Source of the DNA: Stenogyne calaminthoides
Taxonomy: Eukaryota; Streptophyta; Magnoliopsida; Lamiales; Lamiaceae
Length of the DNA stretch: 64,000 nt
Reading direction: 5' to 3'
NCBI GenBank assembly: GCA_037126765.1
Contig: JBBCBC010000037.1
Location: 11,413,263 to 11,477,262 of the forward strand
This document shows positions 48,517 to 59,961 of this stretch, in pieces (the first letter of the stretch is position 1; every line of letters begins with the position of its first letter). The notes under the pieces were generated by a model that made no database searches, had not been told where the DNA came from, and saw only the letters and a list, made by a program, of their open reading frames with translations. The position numbers and the translations under genes are program-made.

Positions 48517-50942
48517 ATTAATTATCATTATTTAAAATGATATGAATATAGTCTAGTTATATATGATATATATATATATATATATTGTAAATTTATAAAA
48601 TACACAAATTATGTTATATACATTTTCTATTAATTTTGAATTGATTTATCAATTGTGAAACAAATTTAAAATCAATTTCAAAAAATGATTATAATAATTC
48701 AACCTAGCATACATGTTGATAAAATAATAATAAATCCAAAATTAAAAAAAAATAATAAATATAATATCTATAATTTAGATTATCATTAATTAAATTATAT
48801 AATCAAAATATAATAAAATTCAACTCATATATTTTTTTTTAATAAAACTTTTACATTATTCATTTATTTAGAAAATTTTAAAATTTGCAAAAAAATATAA
48901 ATTTATAGATATGGGGTTATGTGTTTGGGCCAAACCCAAAATACATTTTGATATTGATTAAAAGGGAGTTGGTGTAGGTGAAAATACATTTTATAAAAAA
49001 TACATTATAATATTTTTTAATTAAAAATTATAAAATTAACATAATTTTAAAGCTAATTTACATTAAATATTAAAAACTCCCACATAACATGGGGCACTTG
49101 GGCCCAAAATACATTTTCAAGGATACAAAATCCGGGCGAGAAGATTTACAAAAAAAATTAACAACACCCTCAACCATAATCTAGCTTTTTAATTCACATT
49201 TTCAAGAATAGGAGTAGAGTTATTGAAAATTGTCTCATTCCTATATAAAAAATGCACTTTGGTCTAAATAGTTCCAAAAAAATACATTTTCAAGAATTAT
49301 TTCATGAAATTAACTTTGGTCTTTGTACATGATATCAAAAAAAAATTCTAATAGATTTTTTTAAAACATTTTAATTGATTTGTTTAACTTTAGAGACTAA
49401 CACATTTATAATTATAAACATTTTTTTAAACATACAAAATAGACAGTGAACATGTTCAAAAAAAACAATGTGTACTTTGGGCGGCGACCCCCAATGCGGT
49501 TTAAAAAACTCGGGGCGAAATGGCCAAAAAAATGAACAAAGAATAATTGCACTTTGTCTTTTGTCAATCTACTGAACCATGTATTTCTTCATCACTTACA
49601 ATAATTGCAAGAATACATGATGGGGTTTAATTTAAAAAAAAAAAAAAACAATTTGGAGTGCAACTGGATTGGACCGTGCTATTTCATATGCTAAGATTGT
49701 GAAGTTTTGAAAAAAAAATTGATATTTTTGTCCACTCTGTTAAAAATTAAAAAGTCGGTAGTTGTTTGATAAAAAAAGAAGACATAAGTATGATGGTGAT
49801 CAAACTTCATTCTTTTAAGTGTTTAAAAAAAAATACATTTCCAATCAATAAAAAGTATTAAATGCATTTTTTGTCAGGCAAAGCATGACATAGATAAAAT
49901 AACAAAAAATTGCGCATGAGGAGGGAAAAAATTGCTCATGACTATTTAAAAAAAAAAGATGTAAATTAATGTTGAATCGACTAGAAAATATCAATTGATT
50001 AAGTTTTGAAAATCTATGAGCAGTTTTGCCTTGTTCATGATGTGTAGTTCGGTATGTTAAAATACAAAGTTATTTCATTTTATTTCTTTTGTGTGATTTT
50101 TCGGTTGTCACACGAGAACAGAATAAATTCAAACAACAAATTTTTAAAAAATTAAATAAAGAAACTGAGTCATATATAGCTGCCTCTTCAAAACAAAAAG
50201 TCATTCATTGTATCCATCTCTAAAATTGTTTGTTGTTTGGGCAATATACCAAATTGTTTATCCCAACACTAAACATCAAATATAAATAAATATATATACA
50301 AAGTGGCATTTTGCATATAATAAAAACCATAGATATAGATGCAAATATATATGTAGATATACTTGGTTATCGTATATTTTGAAACATGGCTGCTAATATC
50401 TCTGCTAAACAATCATCCAATTGAACTAAAAAGTTTGCCCAATATAAAATTTACTACAAAACAAGGACATAATCTCGTGGGCAAATAAATGAATTTTTTC
50501 AACATACAAAATGACTAAAACCCAAAAACCGATAACCCCCCCCAAAAAATTGTACTATTCAAATGTACCACTTTTTAAAAATATGAACCTAACTAAATAT
50601 CATTTTTGAGATCTAAAAAAATTTGTTTACCAATTCAAATTTTCTTGCTTATTTATTCTCTAACAACATAAAAAAAACAATTTTCACATCCTTCCTTTTT
50701 TTTGGTTGTTCGATTCAATATATCAATTAACATCAATTTTTTTGATAATCCAAGAGGGTTCACAAACCATTCTTTTCAATCATTGGTAAAACATTACCAA
50801 GATTGGTAAGTGATGAATTGAAAAACATTTTTTATTGCCTATGTTCTTTCTATTTTTTTGTCTTTTTTTAATAATATATTGGTGCTTTGTGATCACACCT
50901 ACAAAGTTAGTTTTTAGTTGAGCTTTTCAGAAATTTCAATTG
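48517..50942. repeat. Downstream, shortened and patched copy of the 45-48.4 kb repeat
   Basis: It matches 44957-48400 in order but is about 30 % shorter. Runs of 30-60 bases are identical, then 5-60 bases are missing or replaced by A-rich filler. The filler often reads AAAATACATTTTCAAG or a variant (48951, 49105, 49281, 49846 and other sites). The Helitron hairpin-CTAG end is damaged here (CATGGGGCACTTGGGCCC). Confidence 0.85.
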
Positions 50943-52690
50943 GCTCACAACATGCAAAATTGATCATTAAAATTCTAAATTAGTTCAATCACAATGATTC
51001 GTAAAATAGGTCTAGTTGTGATCAAATGACCAAAATACATTTTCAATAATACATTAAAAAAATACATTTGTACATTAAAAAAAAAAAAAGAAACCCAAAA
51101 TACATTTTCACTCACTACAAATACATTTTCAAAAAATACAATATCGAGAATCTACAAAAAAAGAAGATAAGATAATAAGAAACTTACCAAGTATATTAGT
51201 TATAATTTTCAAGAATAATGCAAAAAAAAAAATGACTTTGGATGTCAAAATACATTATGGGCCGAGAAGTAAAAAAAAAATGTTTGGTAAGCTAACTTCA
51301 TCAACCTTTTTTACTCTTTTATATGTCAAATCTATTTCCATGTCCTGGGGGAAATTTTCACCAATGAAATTTGTTAAAAGCAACATTTTGGTCAATATAT
51401 TCATAAACCATGTAGCATAAGAATGTAAAAAACCATCAATTATGACATCCAAAAAAAAAAATGTTACACAAAAAAAAATATGAGAACAAGGGGGAAAAAT
51501 GTAAATGATGGGCCCGTAAATTAATAAAAAACAAATATATATAATCCAAATCCGAATTTTTGGCAATAAAAAAAAAACCATTCACATAACAACTATACAC
51601 AAAATCCCCATAACAATAAACTTTTGCATAATATAACAAATATACACAAAAAAAATATGACCAAAAAAAGAATATAAAATACTATACACAAAAGAAAAAT
51701 CCCCAAGAACAAAATGACTAAGAGACAAACAAAAAAAATTATATGTTAAAAACACTTAGTAAAAAGAGTTGGAACAAGTTTAAGTGCATCAAAATATATA
51801 TCTACAAACATTAAAATTATTTCACCCTTTTTCTCTTTCTATTTACAATTACTAGCAAAAAAATTGAACTCAAACCCTAAAAGAACTAAAATAAAAATGA
51901 GAGAAAATATAAACTAACCTTTTTTGTAAATCTTGCAATTTCTAGAATTTGAGTATTTAGTTATAATCTAGGAACAAACCCTAATCCCCTAAATTTTAAA
52001 AATTTTTCCATGTCCCGGGGGAAAATTTTCACCAATGAAATTTGTTAAATGGTAAAAAAAATGTAAAAAACCATTCAACATCCAAGAGTTACACAAATAT
52101 GAGAACAAGAAGTGCAATTTTCAACTTATAACCAATATATAACCCAAATCCGAGAACAATAAGAACATAACAACTATACAAAAATGATGAATATAGCAAA
52201 TATACACAAAAAAAAAAATATCCCAAATGTCTATTTTCTAAGAACAAAACAAAAAAAAAAAAATTATATGTAAAATGGTTTTGGGGGGTCATCAAAATAT
52301 AAGATAAGTTAAAAAATGGTTTTGCATTTTGAGTAAACTAACCTTTTTGTAGTCTTGCAAGATGATGAAAAATCCCTAAAAAAAGGTGTAAAATTCAAAA
52401 AGAATTTGTTGCTAGATGAAATGGTTTCATGGATTTTCTGAAACAAAGAAGATGGTGGTTTGGGAGTAAATTAAATAGAAGATAGTGCAAAAATGGTTTT
52501 GAGTTTTGAGGGAAAAATAAAAAGGTGAAAATTCAAAAGAAATTGTTGCTAGATGAAATGGTTTCAGGAGAGAAACGAAATGAAGGGGAAAATAATGGTG
52601 GAGAAACTAAATTTGGAGAGAGAAAAATGAAGGAAAGGGTAAGAGTTTTGGGTAAAAAGGTAGTAGTGTGAATTAATTTCAAAATATTTA
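50943..52690. repeat. Low-complexity block with further patched duplications
   Basis: The ATACATTTT filler word is densest at 51030-51150. 51335-51940 and 52005-52370 are a second pair of imperfect direct copies (both with TTTTCACCAATGAAATTTGT). 52395-52445 and 52515-52565 are a third, short pair (GTTGCTAGATGAAATGGTTT). No gene was recognised. Confidence 0.7.
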
Positions 52691-55600
52691 GTTTGGCCGC
52701 CCAAAATTTCAGAAAGGATAATAAAATCTTTAAAGCCCACTTTTTGTACCTATGATTAATTTTAAATTTGTTTTGTACCTAATAATAATTTAGTATTTGA
52801 TTTTGTACCTTAAAGATTTCCCCTTATAAGACCATTTGAACAATCAATTTCGTTTGCATCCCTTTGGTCCCCGCAGAAGAATCTACATATCCCAAAATAC
52901 TTCTTTTTCAAAATTGAAAATTGTTCTTTATGTCGAAGCATTAATAAACACACAGACAAATACTAATATTTATCACAAAACTTTGAGGTCGGAAAAGATT
53001 TACCATATTAGTGTATTGCATAAGAGATTCGTAAGTGCGATGAAAATTTAAATGAAATATAAAAACATTTGAAATTTGGGAATTTATAGTGGTGGTTCAT
53101 CAACTCCCCAAGGATATAGTAGATTAAGCACAAGATCATCATGTTATCCAACCAAGCAATTCGGCTCAAAATATCAATTTAGTAGATTACACCTAGGTAT
53201 ATTGCACTAGCGATATATATTATTCACCATTTATATTTACACATTTGAAATGAATATGTAGATATGGCGCAGAGTGAAATCAACAAAGAGCAGGAAATAG
53301 TACATCAAAAATATCTCACTCATTTAAGACCTTACTATTAAGGTCCAATGATTTACATCAAAAACCAACGAGGCATGACTTTTTCATGGGATCATCTCAC
53401 ATGAGCCGAAACAAAATTCATCAATTAATTTAGAGATGAATGTAATCGATAAATAGATTAAATATATATGTAGAATACATTTAATTTGAAATCGTCTCAC
53501 ATCCGTTTGCCTTGTATAATAACTTGTCCAAACTAAATGCACCGCGTACCTAATGTATTCTTAGTCGCAAACGTAGATAATAAAGTTGTCACATTAATTA
53601 ACTAATTGATGTACTCATTTTACGAATAAAAACATCGAGAAGCGACTACTCAATGTATACATTTTGGGAAACACTTGTTATATTTTAAAGACATAATAAA
53701 GCAGTGTGTTAGTTTAGGTAGTTCGTAGAGTGATGACCATGTTATTGGAGATATTATCGCCGAGAATGGTGCAAATGTAACCAACTCAACTGTCGTTGCT
53801 TTGACCCCTTTGTTGAGGGAAATTAAATAAATAGATTATTCCCGACCCTCTCTACAAGCTCGAGCTTTTAGATGAGACGGAATTCTCTCACCCTTTCATG
53901 CCGCTATTTTACTACTTCAAGACCCCTATTATTATTTTATTTTTATTTTTAAATGGCTTTTCAATGATATCAAGTGTGAGTTAGTGATTTCACAGGAAAG
54001 CCATGTGATTTCAACTTCCAGACTACATTTGGTCTCATTTCACACTTACAAATTACAATATTCTTAAATAATCCAGAGACAATATTTAGTGTGGATTTTG
54101 TTTTTAATATTATTTTGCACCTCTGCAAAAGGAGTATAGTACTTTTCCGCTGAATTACATGTTACTTCTTTAGAAGAAAGTCCTGAATATCTTCCAACTT
54201 ACAATAATACATATGATCAATATAGTCGCGTGCACTGATAAAATGAGATATTATTTTAAAGCACAAACATTCAGAAAAAAGTTCATCTCTATTAATTAAC
54301 GTGGTGATTGGTGATGGTTGTCTCTATAACAATTTTACGTGCTATTTTTTCCTCAGGTTTGATTTACTGGTTAATTTTGATAAGATATTTTATGATAAGA
54401 ATCAACAATTTTACTTTAGACTTAGTTAGGAATTTTACTTTAGACTTTATATGCAATGGAAAATGAGTGTTTTTTACACTATAATATCTTTCATTGTTTT
54501 ATGATTTTATATGTTGAGTATGAAATCCTAATTCGATATTTTGGTTAATGAATGACTATTATTCCACCCAAAAGTTTCGTAAATTAGTTTTTCAATTTGG
54601 ACATATAAAGGAATCGGGTTGTCTTCTGCTATTCACAGGTAATTAACAGTTAGAAATGGAAGCTTTTCCCACTTAATTCAATTCACGAATTACTTACAGT
54701 TTGTCATTAATTTACTTATATTCTTTACAGTTTTGTGTACTCTACGGATTATTTAATTAATTAGATAGTCGGCACCCACAGTTTGAAAAGGCATTTCCGC
54801 AAATCTAAGGAATTAAGCCCAACCACACATGCCAACCTGACTTGTAGATTCAATTCATGCAGTTTTCTCGTGCTTGCTGTTCTTATTTAATTAATTGATA
54901 CTATACCAGTTGTCTAACAACAACAAAAATACTAGTATCTCCATTTGAATTTGAAATAGTTAAAGGATGAATACATAAAAAAATTCACATAAAACAATAA
55001 AATTAAGCTATATTTTTTTTTCCCTTTCCTATCCTTTATAGTAATACAGGACATTTTTATGTGAATTACTCGCGTGATTAGAGTTTCATTATTTAGGTCT
55101 TGGATTCAAGACACGGAGAGAAAAAAAAGTATTTCTTCTTGTATTGATCCCCTTATGGTGGGGTGGTGGTCCCCCTTTTATGGTGGTTGCAGTTTCGGTT
55201 GCGGTTTTGAATGGTCACATTCTTGTGATGGTTATGGTTACGGCCTATAACGAGACGAAAAGATGTGTCACGTACTCGATAATAGAAGAAACTATTATAA
55301 TTGATTATCTTAGAAAATTATTCTAATTGATTATCTTAAAAAAAAATACAAAACATTTTTCTCAGAGACTAGCTGACAATACTTTTTTTTTAGAACCCGG
55401 TCTCACACTTAGATTTGTCCAAAATTTAAGTTTTGAAGAATGTTACTTATGGAATTTTTTAAAATAAAAGGCAGGTTTTTTTTTTTTTTTGAAAGAAAAG
55501 AAAAAAGCAAGTTAAAGAATGAAACAAGATATTTTAATGGACTAAAAAGAATTGTTTTTAACGTTGGAAGAGATTGCAATACAGTACGATTACGATGTTC

Positions 55601-56668
55601 AGAAATGCAAACCAACTATATTTTGCCCAATATCCTCCCACTAACATAAACAGGCCTTTTATCTCCATGTAAAAATAGATTCAAATAATTGCAATACTAT
55701 TGAGTTGGACATTGGAGCACTCTTGAAATTGAAAATGAAGGCAACCAGGATAAGACAAAAATAGTGGTTGAGATTGTATCAATTGTTATAATACGTGTAC
55801 TTTTTTAATGAAATGGTGATATGATTGACATAGTATTGTCTGTATTCTTTTAAAATTTTGATGCTAAATTATTTTTAAATACAAATATTAGTTAAATACT
55901 ATATTTGTTTCCACGGTGAATATTGTATAAGACGTAACACTTCCTTTAATTCGTGTTGTAAATTTTAATTCAAACCAAACTAAATTAGTTTCTTTTTTCC
56001 TAAACAATTTAACATATATCTAATTTCATTGGTTATTGTTACATAATTTCTCCAGGAGTTACTATCGTCCACCATAAATGCACCAATTTTTGACAGTTCC
56101 TAACACACTAAAAAAAATATGTTCAACAGTACAGCGAATTATTTTTAGGTGAAAAGTGAAAAGTAAATTTCTACAAGTAGTAATATAAAATGATTAGAGG
56201 TGGTCACGAAATTGACTCCAATAATCAATCAAAATTATGCAGCCAAGCACGCCAGCCGAAAAGCCATATAGTCATATAGCGTTTTTTTTTTAGGAAATAT
56301 AGTCATATAGATATAGTTCCTCACTTTTATGCAACTTCTAGTTTTAGTCTTGTTAAATTATCATGGCTAATTTAGTTTAAAAAATGTTGACTTTTTCATT
56401 TTATTCTCATAATTATCAACCACTCACCATAATTTGTTTTCAATTAATAAAATTAAACGAAACAATTAAGATGTTATACACATTTGCTTATTCTCTAACA
56501 TATTATTTCCAATAGTATTAACTGTTTTGTTAACAATTAAGATGTTATACATATTTGCTTGTAATTTTGTCCGATTTCGAGAAGAAAAAAGGTACTCCAT
56601 TAACTGTTTTATTAAAATAGATTAATTAATCAGTATTAGTTATTTTTATTAAATAATATTAGATTGAT
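52691..56668. other. Gene-poor AT-rich spacer
   Basis: At 52735-52815 a degenerate word TTTTGTACCT recurs three times. Elsewhere the sequence is unique-looking and AT-rich with scattered homopolymers, for example the T run at 55479-55490. Short open frames here have no domains or codon-like composition. I see no gene, RNA or identifiable element. Confidence 0.45.
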
Positions 56669-57019
56669 ACTCCTTTCATCCCACTTTTAATTGAACATTT
56701 ATAAAAAAGATTCGTCTCAAATTTAATTGAACATTTTTATAAATAACAATAAAATATTTTTTTTTATTTTATCTATATCCTTCAAATATCTCAATATTAC
56801 ATCATATGTCATTATTTTTTTCACACTTAAGTCAATTTTATCTTATTTAATTTACATAAATATCATTATTTTACCATTTAACCTCATTAAAAAACAAGTT
56901 TATCCCTTTTAATAATAATAAAAATAACTCTTGTATTAAAAATCGTGTAAATAGTAAACGTTCAAATATTTTGATAAAAAAAAGTAATTGTTCAAATAAG
57001 GGCGGGACGGAGGGAGTTT
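56669..57019. mobile_element. Stowaway-like MITE, about 350 bp
   Basis: The left end is ACTCCTTTCATCCCACTTTT followed by AATTGAACA. The reverse complement of the right end is ACTCCCTCCGTCCCGCCCTT followed by ATTTGAACA. Both show the CTCC(C)TCCGTCCC-type terminus of Stowaway elements. The inside is AT-rich with no open frame of note. Confidence 0.65.
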
Positions 57020-58030
57020 ATTTTTATATACAGTGAGAATTTTCGTATTTATTAGATGAGGGTTTGATGAGGGTTGGGTTGAGTATTTATTAGCCCGTTT
57101 AAAAATGGACCCAAACGGGCTGACCCAAACGGACCATGGGCTGGAGTGGGTCGGGTTTGCCAGCGGGCTGGGGTGTAATTTTTTTTTAATTTTATTATTA
57201 TTATTTACTAACACAAAATTTAAAAAAAAAAGAAAAAAAAAAGAAAGAAATTTCAACTTATCCTACTCAACTAGTTACTAACACTCACGGGAAACAGAAG
57301 CTTCAAAAACAAAGAAACTCTAAAAATTAAATTACCACAGCCGCTACGCAGCTTCACAAAAGTGTTTGTGTATTTAAACTTACGCTTATGAACTTTAATT
57401 GCTATTTTGAGACTATATTTTGTGTTGAATAACTTTGATATGCACTTTTATTTATTAAAACTATTTTTGTGGACATTGTTTACATGTTTAAAAAGCTCGC
57501 GGGTTGTCCCGCTAAGCCCGCTACCAGCTACGGGTTGGGTTAGGTTGACTAGTTTCCGGTCCAAGCCCGCAGTGGGTTGACCCGCCAAAGCCCGCAAAAA
57601 GGTGGGTTTTGGGCCGACTCGACCCTTCGGCCCGTTCTGACAGGTCTACTAATACATAGTATGAAATTTATATCACTATATTTATCAACTAATACTATTA
57701 TATTTATAAATTGAGATTATAACATTAAATATTATAGGTATTAATTTATAAAAATATTGATATCAATTTATCAATCTCCTTGAATAATTATGATAATTAA
57801 TGCGGCAAATACTTCATCTTTGAGTAATGAGAAGGTCTTGTGTGAAATATTGCACACTAATGTTATGTGCAATACAACATGTTTTAGGCAAAAAATAGTG
57901 AAAATTGCTGGTCCTGCAGGTGCTTGTGGTCGGGTCGCCGTCGGTAGCGAAGCAAGGCAAAGGTTGTGGGCTAGGCTTCAGATTGGGTGAATTTGGGGAT
58001 GGATATATACATTTAATGGAATATTTTTAT
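57020..58030. other. Spacer with two GC-rich islands, possible old hAT-type element
   Basis: Islands at 57060-57175 and 57495-57650 are full of GGGTTGGG, GCCCG and GGCCCG words in a strongly AT-rich setting. The second ends CGGCCCGTTCTGACAGGTCT; its reverse complement AGACCTGTCAGAACGGGCCG resembles common plant hAT element ends. No matching partner end was found. The open frame at 57790-57990 has no domain. Confidence 0.3.
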
Positions 58031-58035
58031 CGCTT

Positions 58036-58480
58036 CTATTGTGTAGTTCAATGGTTACCTCTTATTTGTTGAGTCAAAAGGTCTCAAGTTCAAATCCATT
58101 TGAAAGCAATTTTTTATTTATTTATTTAATTTTTTGTGTGTTACTACATGAATAAAAGTGTGTTACTACATGAACAAAATGCATGATACTATTTTTCTAA
58201 TGTAATTTTTTGTGTGTTACTACATGAACAAAAGTGTGCTACTGCTTGAACAAAAAGAGTTACTATTTATTTAATATAATTTTTGTGTGTGTTACTACAT
58301 GACTAAAAAATTATTACTATATGAACAAATGCGCGATACTATTGTTTTAATGTAATTTTATGTGTGTTACTTACAAAAAAAAAGTATTACTTATATGAAC
58401 AAAAAGGGATACTATCTTTTTAATCTAATTTTTTTGTGTGTTACTACATGATTAAGAATGTGTTACTACGAAAGCTCAAA
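58036..58480 (+). repeat. tRNA-like pol III promoter followed by a degenerate minisatellite
   Basis: A-box-like TAGTTCAATGG at 58044-58054 and B-box-like AGTTCAAATCC at 58087-58097 have tRNA spacing. The bases around 58031 and 58108 can partly pair as an acceptor stem (GCTT/AAGC). From 58128 to 58480 about ten diverged units of GTGTGTTACTACATGAACAA follow. It may be a tRNA-derived SINE whose body expanded, or a tRNA pseudogene beside a repeat. Confidence 0.55.
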
Positions 58481-58679
58481 GTTAATTATACAGTGTAATC
58501 CATGGTTTTGCGGGTTCTTCTTGTATCAAAGGCTATGTTTTCTTTATCAAATACCTCTTATAACCTGGAACAAAGCATTTATCTATTGAATCATCACCAG
58601 ACTTATCAAAGGGACTTCTGATAATCCCACACACACAATCAATTAAGATCTCTTTTCCAGAAAAGAAAAAAAGTTTAGT

Positions 58680-59060
58680 TAGAGAAGAGAGGAGGGAGAG
58701 AGCGTGATAGAGGAGGAGAACAATGGGGTGCAGAGGGAAAGAGAGTGGAGAGACACAACGTCGATGGAGGCGGCGGGCATGGATTATTTGTGGGAAGCTT
58801 TTACGAGATCGATTCGAACAAATCACAGAAAATCGATTGGAAGAAGATGAAGACGAAGAATGTTGATTTCAGATCCACAACCTGGCCCGCACCACCGCCC
58901 TCTTCGAATCCCACCGCGAAGCCTTCAAGTCACGCGCCACCGTAAGTCCCATAACTGAAACCCTATCCAGGTACATCGCCGCCGGGAACGAGCTCCTCCG
59001 GTTCAACTATGGAATGCAACCTTCCTCTACAATTACAACAATCTCAACCTAGTCTTCTCA
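58680..59060 (+). pseudogene. Unrecognised gene fragment
   Basis: A purine-rich leader (GAGGAGGGAGAGAG) is followed by an ATG at 58764 with a short frame MEAAGMDYLWEAFTRSIRT. A TTTCAG acceptor-like site then precedes an open stretch at 58873-59050 reading ARTTALFESHREAFKSRAT, then SPITETLSRYIAAGNELLRF. A perfect GTAAGT donor lies inside it at 58944. The composition is protein-like and GC-rich compared with its surroundings. I cannot name the family, and no downstream exons are visible. It is probably a captured or truncated gene piece. Confidence 0.35.
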
Positions 59061-59961
59061 ACGCTGATTGGAGAATATAATTACAGTGGCGCCTGTCCTA
59101 TGTTTATAACCCTAACAACCCGGGTCCCTGGCCCGACCCGATTAGTTGACCCGCAAATTTTTAAAAATAATACAATTTGACCTGAAATTGCACATATGAT
59201 TTGTATGCAATATTACATACAAGTTTTTGTTGTCTTGATTAATTGATATTAAAAATCTCCTTTTATTTTAGAAAGTTTTTAAATGTATATGGAAAATACA
59301 TTTATTTGTCAGGAGCAAATTCCCCAATCCGAGTCAACTTAATAAATCGATTGGTCGCTTTCCTTTTCTTATCCTTTCTACCAATCAATCGAACCAAGTG
59401 GGTCACCCCCCTACCCAAAATTTCTCCACCTGACCCCCCGAGTGCAAATCCCCTACTCCGGTACCACCCGCCCCTCCGCTCGCCACGTCGACAAAAACCC
59501 AGGGTTGTACACGGCTCGGATTGCCTATTTCACATGCGTGTTTCATCTGGTGTTTTATGTTTTGGATTTGCGTCACATGTCCATTTCGGTCCACTCCGTT
59601 CCGTCACCCGATCCGAGTGGTTCATGATTCACCCGGCCCGAATAGTCTATGATTTAAGGTTTATTATTTAGTGTTTAGGGTATAAATGATTCATCCAGTC
59701 CATAAATACGCGACGTAAATCCAAAACTTGAAACACAAGATGAAACAAGCTTCTGAAACGGAGAAACCTCGCTATGGTTGTACACGCTAAATGGTACGCA
59801 TCGTTGTCACTTTATCAATCCCCAAATCACAGCAAAATAAAACACCTCCTAATCTCACAGATGGCCTCTTAACATAAAAAAACTTTTCCCATTTAAATCT
59901 CACAATCGTCTCTCTCATCAAACCCACTCCCCCCCTTTTTACCGATCGCGAACGTGCGGCG
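59061..59961. promoter_or_regulatory. Spacer and promoter/leader of the PB1-domain gene
   Basis: AT-rich to 59300, then increasingly C-rich. A CCGACCCGAT-like and CCCGGCCCG-rich part at 59590-59645 resembles the GC islands at 57 kb. The last 60 bases (TCGTCTCTCTCATC, CCCCCCTTTTTACC) look like a pyrimidine-rich 5' leader. No TATA box could be fixed. Confidence 0.35.

Noticed and set aside
58128..58480. Repeat array considered as a CRISPR-like array
   Set aside because: Units are diverged, directly adjacent and lack unique spacers; the setting is a plant nuclear genome.
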